This document shows positions 11,026 to 20,794 of a stretch of 25,650 bases of DNA, piece by piece. This DNA comes from Jimgerdemannia flammicorona. Lineage: Eukaryota > Mucoromycota > Endogonomycetes > Endogonales > Endogonaceae. How positions within the stretch are numbered: the first letter of the stretch is position 1; each line of letters begins with the position of its first letter. The notes under the pieces are model-generated. The model saw only the letters and a program-made list of their open reading frames with translations, was not told where the DNA came from and ran no database searches. The stretch covers positions 1 through 25,650 of the forward strand of contig RBNI01000943.1 in the NCBI GenBank assembly GCA_003990745.1, read 5' to 3'. A program made the position numbers and the translations under genes.

Positions 11026-12899
11026 GAGAATTCTGGATTCAACCTTTAAACATTTCTCGAATAGTTACTGAGATAATTTTTTTTTTATGCATAACTTGCA
11101 AAAGTCTTTCTCTAAGTATATATAAGATAGTAGTTTATTCTCTGAGCTACTTTAGATAATCCTTTCAAGGCTTAATTTGTCAATATATCCTAAGCATTAA
11201 TGTCATATATTGGATATATCAGATATAGTTATTATATATATATATAGAGACTTTGGTACTATTTGTCATCCTATTGATTGTATAAAAATTAATATATTTG
11301 GAGGCTGTTATTAGCTCATAATTATGTGAAGCATATATAGTTATATCCTTTAGATGAATATGAATTTCTTTATTACTATGAAATATTATTTTTTCTATTG
11401 AAAAGATGTTCTTGCCAAATTCTGGAATATATAGTATATCTAAGAAGATGCTGGCAGATTCTGTAACATTACTACCTTTCCTTGAGCATAGATGATATTG
11501 TTATCTTCTAATTTGATAAGTATAGAGTGTTTGAAAGACTCATATATAGAGAACTATTCTCTATTTTGTATTATATATTATATCTCCAAAATCTATTAAT
11601 CAGATATTATTATTATTAACTATAATTATAGCATATTTATTCAATAAATAGATAGGACTGCTTGCTCTATTGATATTTTGCTACTGGCAGTACTAATATC
11701 ATTACAACTTTTTATTAAGTAAAAAGTGTTTTGCTGTTGACCAAAATTATAGATAACAGATTACTAGATTTGATAGATTTTGTAATAAAACTGCTTATAT
11801 ATATAGATCTTATATAGCAGATCTGGTGATAGAAATTTATCTATATGTATTATATGTACAATGAAAATACTACTATTTTCATCAGATTCAACAGTATTAA
11901 TATTATCACATTTCTTTTTACCATGATAACTTTTTCAATTATCCCCATATTGCCAATACTAGCTTTATACTTATTTTCACTTCTCTTCTTATCATTTTTC
12001 CAATGATAACTATTACACTTCCTATATCTATACTTGCTATAGTATTTATAGTAACTATTATACTTAATTAATTAGCTACTAACATATTGATTTTGGATTT
12101 GAATTTTATAATGTTATTGTCTATATTTTGGACCTCATTTGATACTATGTCTATGTGATACATAGAAAACATTTTCATTATCATTAGTGGTACTATTTCT
12201 TTAGTATATTTTCTTATTTATGAGGCTTATTATGATATGGACATAATCTGTAAGTTTCTCACTCTCCTATAAGGCTAATACTATGATGTGATAGGCTTTA
12301 GAGAGGTTTCTTATAAAAGTCAAGACATTGTCTTTATCACTTATATATTGCACTAATATACTTAGTAAATTTATCTGATTCACTAGATTGTTAATATGAC
12401 TAGCATATTTGCAGATAGTTTCCTTTGACTTTATTATAAATTAAATAGCTGAGATTTCAGGTAGCATCTTTCTCTGATAATATTCAGATTACACAATCTT
12501 TTGGCAATAGTTTTGATACAGTTTCTAGAGAAAAACTACTAGTATCATAGCAACCAATGTGCATTCTGAGGTGTGTACTGGGAAGGGTGGTCTAGGTATA
12601 TTTGAATGGCAGTATATAGAGAGGGGCCCTGGCTTAGGGAGAGGTATGAGGGGCCTGCTAGCAGAAGGATGTTAGAGGGGAGAGAGCAGTGCTAAAGATC
12701 AGAGGACAGGGAAGGTGAGCTTTATGAATAAGATAAAGTGGGGTTAGCAGGGAACTAAGCTAGAGAGCTGACTTAAGAGAGGAAAGGAGATGATAAAGAC
12801 TGTAGGGCAGCAGTCTCAAGAGAGAGTCTCTCTGGAGGACTGGAGTAGTAGAGCTGGTAGTGTGGGGGCTGAGGGGGTGACTGCTGATAGAAGTATGAT

Positions 12900-14570
12900 A
12901 GGTGATCAGGAAAAAAAATCTAGATAGGACTGCTGATGGTGGAATGAGCAGTAAGAAAGACATGAGACCTAGTGATCTGGTAGATGATATAATAGGACTG
13001 ATAGTAGAACTATTACATAAGAGTGGATTATAGAGTTCACAGTCATAGGGCCTAGTGATAAGGTGAAAATAGTCCTGGGGCTAATTGCTAAGTAGGTGGC
13101 TGGAGCAGCATCTATGAAGTTTCTGAAGGAACTAGAAGGAGTAAAGGTTGGCTTTGAGAAGACTGGACTATTGGAAGAGATATTGAAGGCAGAGTTGACA
13201 GATAGAGAGATATGTATTCCAATAGTATACTGTTTAAGGTAGGACCCCAGGGTGGTATAATTACTGGTAAAGGGGGTACCTATAGTGACTACTGAGGAGA
13301 CAAAGAGGAGAGTTGAGGAAGTCATTGCTGTATATAGTGAGGTAGTTATATTAGGTTCCAGGTCTGAGAGGAGACCTTGTTCAGGGCTGGGAATATTAAT
13401 GTTTGAATCTAGTTAGTAGAGAAGAAAGCTATCAGGAAGGCTAGAGACTGATCTTTAGTAATAGTCTAATAGGCTTTCTTATGCAAGATGATGAGGATAA
13501 ATAAGAGTGAGGGGGAAGAAGAGGATTTGCTGAAGGCACTGGAAGAGCTGAGCAGTGCTCTAAAGCAGAGAGCTAAGGCTTGGAAGGTGTATATCAAGTC
13601 AATATATTTGGAAGTAGTAGATAGAAAGAGGATATATCTAAATAAGGAATGGTGGAAAAGATCCTATAGATATAAGAGGTAGAAAGAGATGTTGGGAAAA
13701 CTAGAAATCAGAGCAAAGAAGGATATTGATAGGATTGAAATCATGGGGGAAGCTAAGGAGAGTGTCTGTGCTAGTAAGAATAAAGAGAATTTGGAAAAGG
13801 GGCCAAGAGAGTGAGAGGAGGCAAAAGGAAATAACTCTTATGTGAATGGTATTTTTGAGATCTGGGAGTCTTCCCTGACCCCTCTGCTACTTATTAGACA
13901 AGATCCAGCTTCAAGGGGCTGGGTAGTAGAGAATGTACCTATGTGGGAAGTCAAGAGAGTATACTTTAGAGTTCTTGAGGTAGTAAAGGTGGGGCAGGTA
14001 GTAGCAGTAGGTGAGGATGAACTAGTGGATATTCAAGAGTAGGAGTGGGATAAGGCTGTAAGTATAAGAACTGATATAATACTGGATAGAGGGCAGCCAG
14101 TGACTCTTAGTGAGAAGAAGGTTGGAAATCTACTTTAGATATATAAGATAATAAACAACTTTACAGCAGAGGAGTAAGGGGAGTTAGAACTATAAGTAAT
14201 GAGTGATGAGTATTGGGCATATATCCTGTATAGTAAGGAAATAGTGGAAGCACTGAATGTAGAGATTCTTATAGTTTTCCTAGAGAAAAAAGGGTATAAG
14301 ATTGATAAGAAGAGAGAGACTGAGCTGGTGGTTACTGCTGGTGAGCAGGCTGCTTTCTATTGGATGAAGTAGCATAGATTGAAGCTCTGGCAGGAGACCT
14401 GCTAAGAATATTATAAAGAATTCAAGAAGAAGGAGGATGGGGAGCTTATAGAACTTCTGGTTAAATTGAAGACTAAGAGGACTGAAGAGATGAATGAAGC
14501 TGTAGAATATAATCTAGATCTGACTCAAGATGAGATATATATAGAGCAGTAGAGGATTCATCTACTATTA
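12900..14570 (+). pseudogene. LINE B ORF1 (gag-like) remnant
   Basis: Decayed + strand reading frame homologous to LINE A ORF1. The best piece, 13488-13682, has EEEDLLKALEELSSALKQRAKAW and matches A almost residue for residue; a second open piece lies at 13842-14042 (GIFEIWESS...). The stop-ridden stretch at 13000-13300 corresponds to A's 8432-8857 piece. The last part, about 14200-14570, aligns with A's 7560-7095 and retains WQETC...YYKEF-like coding. Many in-frame TAG and TAA codons make it non-functional. Confidence 0.65.
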
Positions 14571-14583
14571 TATATTATTCCTT

Positions 14584-15417
14584 ATGAATAGTATAACTAA
14601 TATTTTCTCTTTAAATGTGAATAAGCTCTAGGGCACATTTTATCAATAGAATATTTTTGCTTGGCTAAAGAGATTGGAGACTGATCTCTTGCTTTTGTAG
14701 AATATCAGATATGAGGATAATTTGGATAAACTAGAATGGATAAAGGAATAGAGAGGGGAGGTAGTTTGGAAGAATAAAGTTGGGATTCTGGTCAAGAAGG
14801 ATAGAGGAGAGATATGTGATATGTGAAACTGTTGAGATAGGCTAGTCTTGAGTGAGTGAATTTGTACTAGTTAGAAACTAGTTACTGTTGAATCCTGCTA
14901 TTGTCCTATAGTATGGAGTGAGTATATAGAGTAGATGAAGGATCTTTTAAAAAAAGAAACTCTGACAGGGAGTAGAGTAAATGTATTTGATAGAGACATT
15001 AATATGATCAGAAATATACTATTAGATAGAACTGATAGAGGGTGGGGGGCTAAGGAAAGGAGTAGAGGTTTCAAGACATAGGAGGAAGTAGAGAGGCTGA
15101 GTACTTTAATAGATACTGGTAGAGAGTTATAGAGTGATAGAAGAGTATATACATATTGATTAAGTAGTCTAGAGATAAGAATTGACTGAATTTTAATAGT
15201 AAACTACTGGGGTTTGGATGTTTGAGAGTATCTGGAGATAGAATGATATCTATGGTCTGATCATTAGAGATTACTATGGCAGAAATATATTGTAGAGAGT
15301 AGAGATAGACTAGAATATTGGTATCTCAACTTTTATCTTGTAGATAATAAGATACTATTGGATAAGTGGGCTGAGGATATTTGGCAGAGAGTGGAGACAT
15401 AGATATAGAAAGGTGCC
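14584..15417 (+). pseudogene. LINE B ORF2, endonuclease part only, cut by telomere junction
   Basis: The ATG at 14584 begins NIFSLNVN like copy A. About 100 nt on, GILVKKDRGE is another endonuclease stretch. At about 15190-15280 a frame reads ILIVNYWGLDV and WSDH, the late endonuclease blocks, matching A at about 6410-6480. Stops interrupt it throughout. Coding similarity stops near 15415 (equivalent to about 6260 in copy A), so the whole reverse transcriptase is missing. The loss coincides with the start of telomere-type repeats. Confidence 0.7.
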
Positions 15418-15450
15418 TAGTTAGGGTCTAGTAGTTAGGGTTAGGGTTAG
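15418..15450. repeat. Interstitial telomere repeats at the LINE B break
   Basis: Reads tag-TTAGGG-tctagtag-TTAGGG-TTAGGG-TTAG. The G-rich strand is +, the same orientation as the terminal telomere at 25558-25650. It lies exactly between truncated LINE B and the 3' end of LINE C. Slightly degenerate on the inner side, intact on the outer side, as expected for an old, buried telomere. Confidence 0.85.
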
Positions 15451-15476
15451 GCTTCAAGTAAGGATTTAGAGTTAGG
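15451..15476 (-). mobile_element. Minimal duplicate of the LINE C/D 3' end plus one telomere repeat
   Basis: gcttcaagtaaggattta at 15451-15468 repeats the extreme 3' end of the LINE (cttcaagtaagaattta, from 15477 in C and 20404 in D). It is followed by ga-gttagg and then LINE C itself. It could be an extremely 5'-truncated insertion of about 17 nt, or a false start or slippage of the reverse transcriptase during insertion of C. Confidence 0.6.
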
Positions 15477-15867
15477 CTTCAAGTAAGAATTTATTCATTG
15501 TAAAGAAGAAAAGGTACATCGGAGCAACAAAAACAAAGACTCCTAAGATGAGAAAAGCAAAACAAGGCCAGCGAAGTAAACAACTAGCTAAGAAGTACAA
15601 ACAGAGGCCAGAGAGGTGACCACCCTATGGACGGGCTAGATAAAACCATTTTGTCATGGCTGTAAAGATAATAAATGCGAAAAGTAAAGAAAAGAAAGGC
15701 TAAGATATAATACACGTTCGCCTGGCACCAACTACATGAACCATATCGACAACTGAACACCAAACGACTAACATGAGATGAATAACTCAATGCACTCTTA
15801 ATAACAAGAGAACCAACCAGGCAAATGAGGGGAAAGAAAAAGATAAAGAAAATGTGCGATCGCTCGA
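15477..15867 (-). other. LINE C 3' UTR
   Basis: Non-coding 391 nt after the ORF2 stop, conserved with LINE D (20404-20794). No A-rich tail; on the minus strand it ends TTCTTACTTGAAG and runs directly into CCTAAC. Conservation between copies suggests the reverse transcriptase recognises this region, which is inference from other LINEs. Confidence 0.7.
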
Positions 15868-18800
15868 TCACCCAAGCATCTTCGTAATCTCGGTCAGGCA
15901 GAACCTGATCGCGAGATGGCCACCAGAATTACACATAGCGTCGATAGTGTGATAGGCTGTCTCGTGAAGAGCGTGAAGAAGGTAGGCGCAAAGTTCTTCC
16001 TGCCAATCGTCATTGGTAAACCAATCGAGTTGTTCATCCCAATCAGAAGAACCTCAGAACGCAGAGTACAAACCGTCGAGAAGACCATACCTGAGGAGAT
16101 GGCCATGATGAAACTTATCTCCACAGGGGCAGGGTTGGCCAAAATAGTCATAGCGCCAGGCGAGTGCAGAACGCACAAGCCGGGGGGGGAAGGAGAGGAC
16201 ACGATCAGCACCCCATGACCGCAAGTGGTCTTTGGGAGAAATATACCTAATGAGAGCCTGGGAAGAGGAGGCCCATTCCTGCAGCAGCTGATCTCGAAGG
16301 AAAGACTGAAGGAAGGAGCGGAGCGAGCGAGCCTTGCAAACCTGGGGATGAAGGTCACAGTACTAGTCGAGAAAGTCAAGCCAAGAGGTCCAACACTGGA
16401 ACTTGTCAATAATAGAACCCGGGGGACGCGTGACAAAGCGCTCACTAAGGGAGCTGATGGGATTGTTGCCGGACTTGCTACACCAATCCAGATGGGCTTA
16501 GAACATGCAACAGAGGTCAGAATACAACAAAGGAAGGAAGGGAGGTCAAGAATCAAGCTGCTAAGCAAGGGACGGCCGGAAAATCCAACTGCCCAAGCAA
16601 CAGCATCATCAAAGACCTTCTCGGGATGCTTCAACACCTGAAGCCCCGTAGTAGTAGCCGGACAGGAAGCTCGTAGAAGGGGAAGGCCATATTCCAACTG
16701 AGGCCTAATGAATGTCCGTATGATAGCCAGCTTGACCATTGGCAACCAGAGGGGACCACGGGCATGGCAGAACCCAAGAGTTCATTCCACCTTCGCCGCA
16801 TTCTGCAACGTGAGCTCGACAAAGTCAAACCCTTTGTTGGTATACGGCATGCCCAGGTACACGTAGGAGGGGGGTCGTATGCAGAGTTCTCCCCCAATCT
16901 GCATGGTACAGTCAGCAGGGCCAAGATAATCACACTTCTTGGGATTGAGTTCCATACCGTTCACCAGAAGCCAGTCTTCACAAAAGTCAATCATTCTTTG
17001 CCCTTCCACGGCAGTGCGGGGGGTAAGAGCGATATCGTCAGCGAAGAAGAGCCCTAGGGAGAAGTCGTACTCCTTGAATGTTTCATCAAAGGAGGCGGCA
17101 AGGGGATTGATAAAGATATCAAAAAGCCAGAGGGAGAGGAGGGAGCCTTGAAAAAGACCACGCTCAGTAGGGACCGAAGGGGTAACGAGGCCATTAACAA
17201 CCACCTGATAAGAACAGTGATTGAACAGGCTCTGGATAATACTAAGGAGGGCCACATCGGCACCTTGCACCTCAAGGCGGGAAAGAATAAGCTTGAGGGA
17301 GACTCGATCATATGCCTGCCGGAGGTCAAGAAAGACATGGCAGCTCCATTCCTTGGCCCATGTCTCATGCGAAAGCAAGACATGGGAAAGGGACGAGAAG
17401 CGGGTGCGGAAGCTACCTTGGCAGCGCGACATTTCTGTCAGGTTACCTCAGCTCTTGACGTAACCTTCCAAACACCACTCAAATAGTCTACGAAATATTT
17501 CGGTAAGAGCGATCAGGCGAAATCCATCAATTGTCCTCGAATCCTCCTTCTTGTGGATCGGGGTGATAATGGCAGAGTTCCAGCAGTGGGGAGTGAGCCC
17601 CCAGACCACGCACATCTGAAAGAAGAAGGACAAGACTTTGGAGAGGCTACAGGGGGCATCAACCTCACCTGCCATCACCTGAAGGATCCGGACGTGCAAG
17701 GAATCGGCCCCACAGGCCTTCGAGAGGGGGTAGCTGCGGATAGCCCTCCAAACCGCTGGCTGGTCAAACCAACCCTACAGTCCAAGAGTACCCACGCCAA
17801 GAGGAAAGATGTCCTCAGAGTCATTGAGGCAGAGAGAGGCGTTCGGTTGGCCAAAGATAGTGGTAAAGTGAGCAACCACATCGTTGAACACTGGAACAGC
17901 GGGGGATCGAGACTGGAGGGGGGCAAGGGGGGTGGAGCGATATGCTCGCTTGAAACCACGGATAGCATCAGGGACTGAAGATGCACTGCGAAGAAGGTCC
18001 CGCCAAGGGAGCAGTGCTGCTCTGATCTCTCTCGCGTCATACGAGCCAAGAATGTCCTTACAGACTGACTGTAGACCAGAGGTCAAAAGAGCATCCAGGG
18101 AATCAATGAACTGCTGGCAATCTTCCATAGAGCGAAAGCCAGCGATATGATCCCGGATAGAGTAGATGGAACTGACAACAATATCGCAAACGATATCTGC
18201 TAATTCCTGAAGGTGAGCTTGAATGACCAGATTGGTCAGATATCTCGCAGAGTAACAGCGGACACCAGCCAGAGCGGCAACCGGCGAGGGGGAGAAGGGG
18301 AAGAAAACAGTAAGGAGAGAGGGGTGGTCGGTAGCGACAGAGGGGGTGGAGCAGGTGAGGGATACATGGAGGGATACGGTGGCAAACGCGTGATCAACGT
18401 GCATAGAACCAGCCACCAGGGTCAAGTGATTCAATGACTACATCATCAGGGAGGTATCGACGACATCCATCCGATCATGAGGACCAGAGTTGACATCACC
18501 AAGGCGGGCACCAAACCGAGTGTTGATGTCACTGATCAAAAGCACCTTACCCGGAAAGAGACCAGACACAAGATCTCGGAAACCACCAATAGGAAGAGAG
18601 GGGGGGGCGTAAACCCTGACCAATGCCAGGCCCTGGAACATGAGCCGGATATGGAAGGGGTTGGTGGAGGACCCAGAAATAAGGGGGGCGAAATGGTTTG
18701 ATACAAGGACTATGAGTCCACCATTCTGGTGGCCCACGATCCTGTGTGACACCAGAGGAGAGGACATATGAATGAGCGGAGAGGGATGCAGCGGAATGTG

Positions 18801-18908
18801 CCACATTTCACATACGAAAAGAATGTCGAGGGCAGGACCAATCAACCGACTGAGCACATCGAAATTGTCCTGGGGTAGTCCATGTGCATTGAGGAACCCG
18901 ACTCTCAT
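15868..18908 (-). pseudogene. LINE C ORF2: AP endonuclease-reverse transcriptase, inactive
   Basis: Start ATG 18908, end TGA 15868; about 1014 codons. Endonuclease, from residue 1: MRVGFLNAHGL, LFVCEMW (catalytic Glu kept), VRVYAPPSLP, DINTRFGARLGD, DHAFA, TDHPSLL. Reverse transcriptase: FQMCVVWGLTPHCWNSAII, DGFRLIALTE, VFLDLRQAYDRV (block A Asp), RGLFQGSLLS, LFFADDIAL (catalytic Asp pair intact), NPKKCDYLG, YVYLGMPY. A Cys/His knuckle follows near the C-terminus. Breaks in the frame: TAG 18438-18440 (Trp in D), TAG 17775-17777 (also in D), TGA 17448-17450 and TGA 16782-16784 (both Arg in D). A 1-nt deletion near 16522 and a TAA at 16498-16500 follow. The other copy shows the intended frame at each of these except the shared TAG. 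Confidence 0.88.
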
Positions 18909-20201
18909 TGTGGGCTGGGCGCGTTAGCACCAACAGCGTGAGAAGCACCTGAAGTGGAAGCCTCGGCTTCTAAATCCATCGCCATGTCACCAGTCACGGC
19001 CACAGTACCACCTGCCTTCGAAGCAGGGCCAGCCATCGGGGAGGCGAAGGAGGGGAGAGTAAGGCCGAGTTCCGCGGCCCAAGCTCTGTAGAAGGTCTGC
19101 ACCTCAGGCCTCTTCACAGTGGCATCGCCGGCCAACTGTTGGACCCGAGCATGGAAAGATTGGAGTACCCATGCTTTTACGGCCTCCGTGGCGTTCTTGT
19201 TTCGTGGGAGCATGGGGTCCCAGGCTGTCAGCACCGAGAACTCGAGCACCTTTATCTTCTTTTGGAACACCGTGACATAATTAGGATGGAGAAGGAATTC
19301 GATGGTCAACGCCGAGATGTATGATATGTTGAGAACTTTTGACAACATCACATGGACGTCATACAAGTTCTTCCGGATCTGCCCGATCTTCAGATGGGCA
19401 AATCCATCGACATAAACATGCTGCAGCCTAGCACCCTTCTCAGTCAGCGATAAATAAGAGGTCAGCTTGTAGGTCATGCATGAGAGAGCGGTGGCGGCAG
19501 CAGCCCTCTCCGTCTCGGAGTAGGCCTGGGTCCTATCCTTGATAGAAACCTTCTTGGTAGCGGCAGTGTACGATTTGGGGGGGGCGGGGGTTGAAGCGGG
19601 GGACGAAGACAGACTGGCGGCACTGGGTCCCACAGGCGAAGCCTGGGGCACTGGCCCAGGAACCTTAGCCTTACCCTTTTTAGGGGGCACGGCTTTAGTA
19701 GCCGGAGGCGCAACCATGGGAGTTGCCTCCTTTGGCAGCACACCAGACTGTGACACGGCGGCTTTAGCGGCCCGCTTGTCTGGTCGCTTCTGGGCCTTCG
19801 ACTGTGTGTTCGTGGCAGGACCAGTAGGAGGGGGGGCCGAGGACTTGAGGGGGGCGGATGTGGAAGGAGCGGTGGGGGTACTTCCCGAAGGAGCACCAGA
19901 TGACGAGGGGGTGGTGAGGTGGGGGCATGGGAGAGAAGGAAGTCTGCTGGGCGTCATGGTCCGAATCGGAAGAGATCATGATCTCTTTGTCATCTTCTGC
20001 ATCGCGCAGAGAAGATAAATACACCGATATCGATCGTACATCCCCGCACGACCTACACGACGCCATAAGGATACCCTCGCCAAAGCCAAGGGAAAGAAGA
20101 CTAATGCCATGACATTCAGCATAGCGGAGAGAGGCGCCGAAGCGCGTGAAGAGGTGGGTGGTGCTGCCGTCATCACCAACGATGGAGGAGATGGCTGACA
20201 T
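18905..20201 (-). pseudogene. LINE C ORF1, broken by a 203-nt deletion
   Basis: Start ATG at 20201-20199 (MSAISSIVGDDG), stop TGA 18907-18905 overlapping the ORF2 ATG. From the N-terminus: a segment with CRSCGD preceded by AECHG (a CxxC pair whose first Cys is Tyr here but Cys in D), an acidic Ser/Asp stretch, a Pro/Ala/Lys-rich linker, then a conserved block with KKVSIKDRTQAY, KIGQIRKNLYDVHVML and YVTVFQKKIK. Between 19907 and 19929, 203 nt present in D are missing. That removes D's coiled coil and shifts the frame, so the N-terminal (frame of 20201) and C-terminal (19957-18905) parts are no longer joined. No CCHC knuckle is present. The presumed role is RNA binding and particle formation, by analogy with LINE ORF1 proteins. 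Confidence 0.8.
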
Positions 20202-20390
20202 TGCCGAAATAGGTGGAGGTGTGTTTGTTTGTTTATGTGAAATTGTGAAATGCGGGTCACGTGACCTTTGTTTGTGCAATGAAAAAATAATGAGGAAAGG
20301 GTATTTATACCCGATGGGAGGCTTAGCTAATCAAAGTGACTGCTTTCTTAATTAGGAATAGCTTCGGGCCGTAAAGCCGAGTCTAGCCAA
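20202..20390 (-). promoter_or_regulatory. LINE C 5' UTR with palindrome and TATA-like site
   Basis: On the minus strand, GGGTATAAATACCC lies at 20312-20299 (TATAAAT with 5-bp inverted flanks). A perfect 12-bp palindrome, GGTCACGTGACC, lies at 20255-20266 (E-box core CACGTG). Both are kept in D. They are candidate internal promoter elements; no start site can be read from sequence alone. Confidence 0.4.
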
Positions 20391-20403
20391 GGTTAGGGTT
20401 AGG
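20391..20403. repeat. Short telomere tract between LINE C and LINE D
   Basis: GGTTAGGGTTAGG, just over two repeats, G-strand on +. It separates the 5' end of C from the 3' end of D. The border with D is ambiguous by the shared G residues. Confidence 0.9.
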
Positions 20404-20794
20404 CTTCAAGTAAGAATTTATTCGTTGTAGAGAAGATAGAGTACATCGGAGCAACAAAAGACAAAGATTCCTAAGATGAGAAAAGCAAAACAAGGCCAGC
20501 GAAGTAAACAACTAGCTAAGAAGTACAAAACAAAGGCCAGAGAGGTGACCACCCTATGGATGGGCTAGATAAACCATTTTGTCATGGCCGTAGAGATAAT
20601 AAATGCGAAAAGCAAAGAAAAGAAAGGCTAAGATATAATACACGTTCGCCCGGCGCCAACTAGATAAACCATACCAACAACTAAACACCAAACGACTGAC
20701 ATGAGATGAATAACTCAATGTGCTCTCAACAACGGGGAACCAACCAGATAAACGAGGGGAGAAAAGGAAATAAAGAAAATGTGCGATCGCTCGA
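20404..20794 (-). other. LINE D 3' UTR
   Basis: 391 nt between the ORF2 stop and the telomere junction, closely matching 15477-15867 in C. No poly(A); the minus strand ends in TTCTTACTTGAAG followed by CCTAACC. Confidence 0.7.

Larger units (their letters stand above)
8931..12560 (-). mobile_element. RIP-decayed Ty1/copia LTR-retrotransposon relic
   Basis: Read on the minus strand through many stops. Near 12030-11990 there is a Cys/His-poor knuckle-like stretch (KCNSYHWKND). Near 10735-10705, YISQQNGIAK corresponds to the integrase motif PQQNGVAER. At 9660-9600, DYNETFLPIFKLTLLRILL, and about 9560, DVKTVFLNIDI, correspond to copia reverse transcriptase (DYNETFAPV.K...LR and DVKTAFLNG.L). At 9345-9285, IWIDNIIIITSKSE corresponds to VYVDDIIITSKS, with the catalytic Asp pair damaged. 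The order gag-integrase-reverse transcriptase is that of Ty1/copia. RNase H is mostly missing, so the 3' side is truncated near 8931. No LTRs were found. Composition is extremely A+T-rich with long TA runs and hardly any CpG. Confidence 0.8.
12561..15417 (+). mobile_element. LINE copy B, inverted relative of copy A, 3'-truncated
   Basis: Seen: + strand copy of the element at 3405-8930. ORF1 (about 12900-14570) and the ORF2 endonuclease (14584-15417) align with copy A in order and spacing. The start of the reverse transcriptase is not reached: the element stops at about 15417 where telomere-like repeats begin. Many TGG/GTG codons of copy A are TAG/GTA here (A's GTGGTGGATGGG against B's gtagtagataga), a TG-to-TA change typical of RIP. 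CpG is almost absent. About 350 nt of G-rich leader precede the part alignable with A, so B retains more 5' sequence than A. Confidence 0.8.
15477..20390 (-). mobile_element. LINE C, telomere-embedded non-LTR retrotransposon
   Basis: Seen: about 4.9 kb, 5' end at about 20390, 3' end at 15477. It carries a 5' UTR, ORF1, ORF2 (overlapping ATGA) and a 3' UTR of about 390 nt, and has no poly(A). Both ends abut TTAGGG repeats: 15418-15450 (with 15471-15476) inside and 20391-20403 outside. It is closely similar to LINE D over its whole length, lacking 203 nt of ORF1 and about 23 nt at the 5' end. CpG is frequent, so it is much less decayed than the DNA to its left. Domain order (ORF1; AP endonuclease, reverse transcriptase, Cys/His knuckle) is that of APE-type LINEs. 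Nonsense and frameshift changes make it inactive. No clade is assigned with confidence. Confidence 0.9.

Noticed and set aside
8931..12560. LTRs for the copia relic
   Set aside because: I could not find matching terminal repeats or a primer-binding site by eye. The element seems truncated and decayed.
16175..16190. Runs of 7-8 G in LINE C and D as possible frameshift sites
   Set aside because: Many such runs occur, following from Pro-rich coding on the other strand; none lies where a frame change is needed between domains.
19539..20018. Gly-rich + strand ORF of 159 codons (and its D equivalent 24472-24885)
   Set aside because: Antisense of the Pro/Ala-rich linker of ORF1, which gives Gly/Val-rich shadows.
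20143..20260. Alternative minus-strand frames over the LINE 5' end (MTRISQFHINK in C, MTHVSQFHINK in D) as a small upstream protein
   Set aside because: Conserved in both copies, but simply overlaps the ORF1 start in another frame with no domain. The Cys-pair frame continues into ORF1 and is the better choice.
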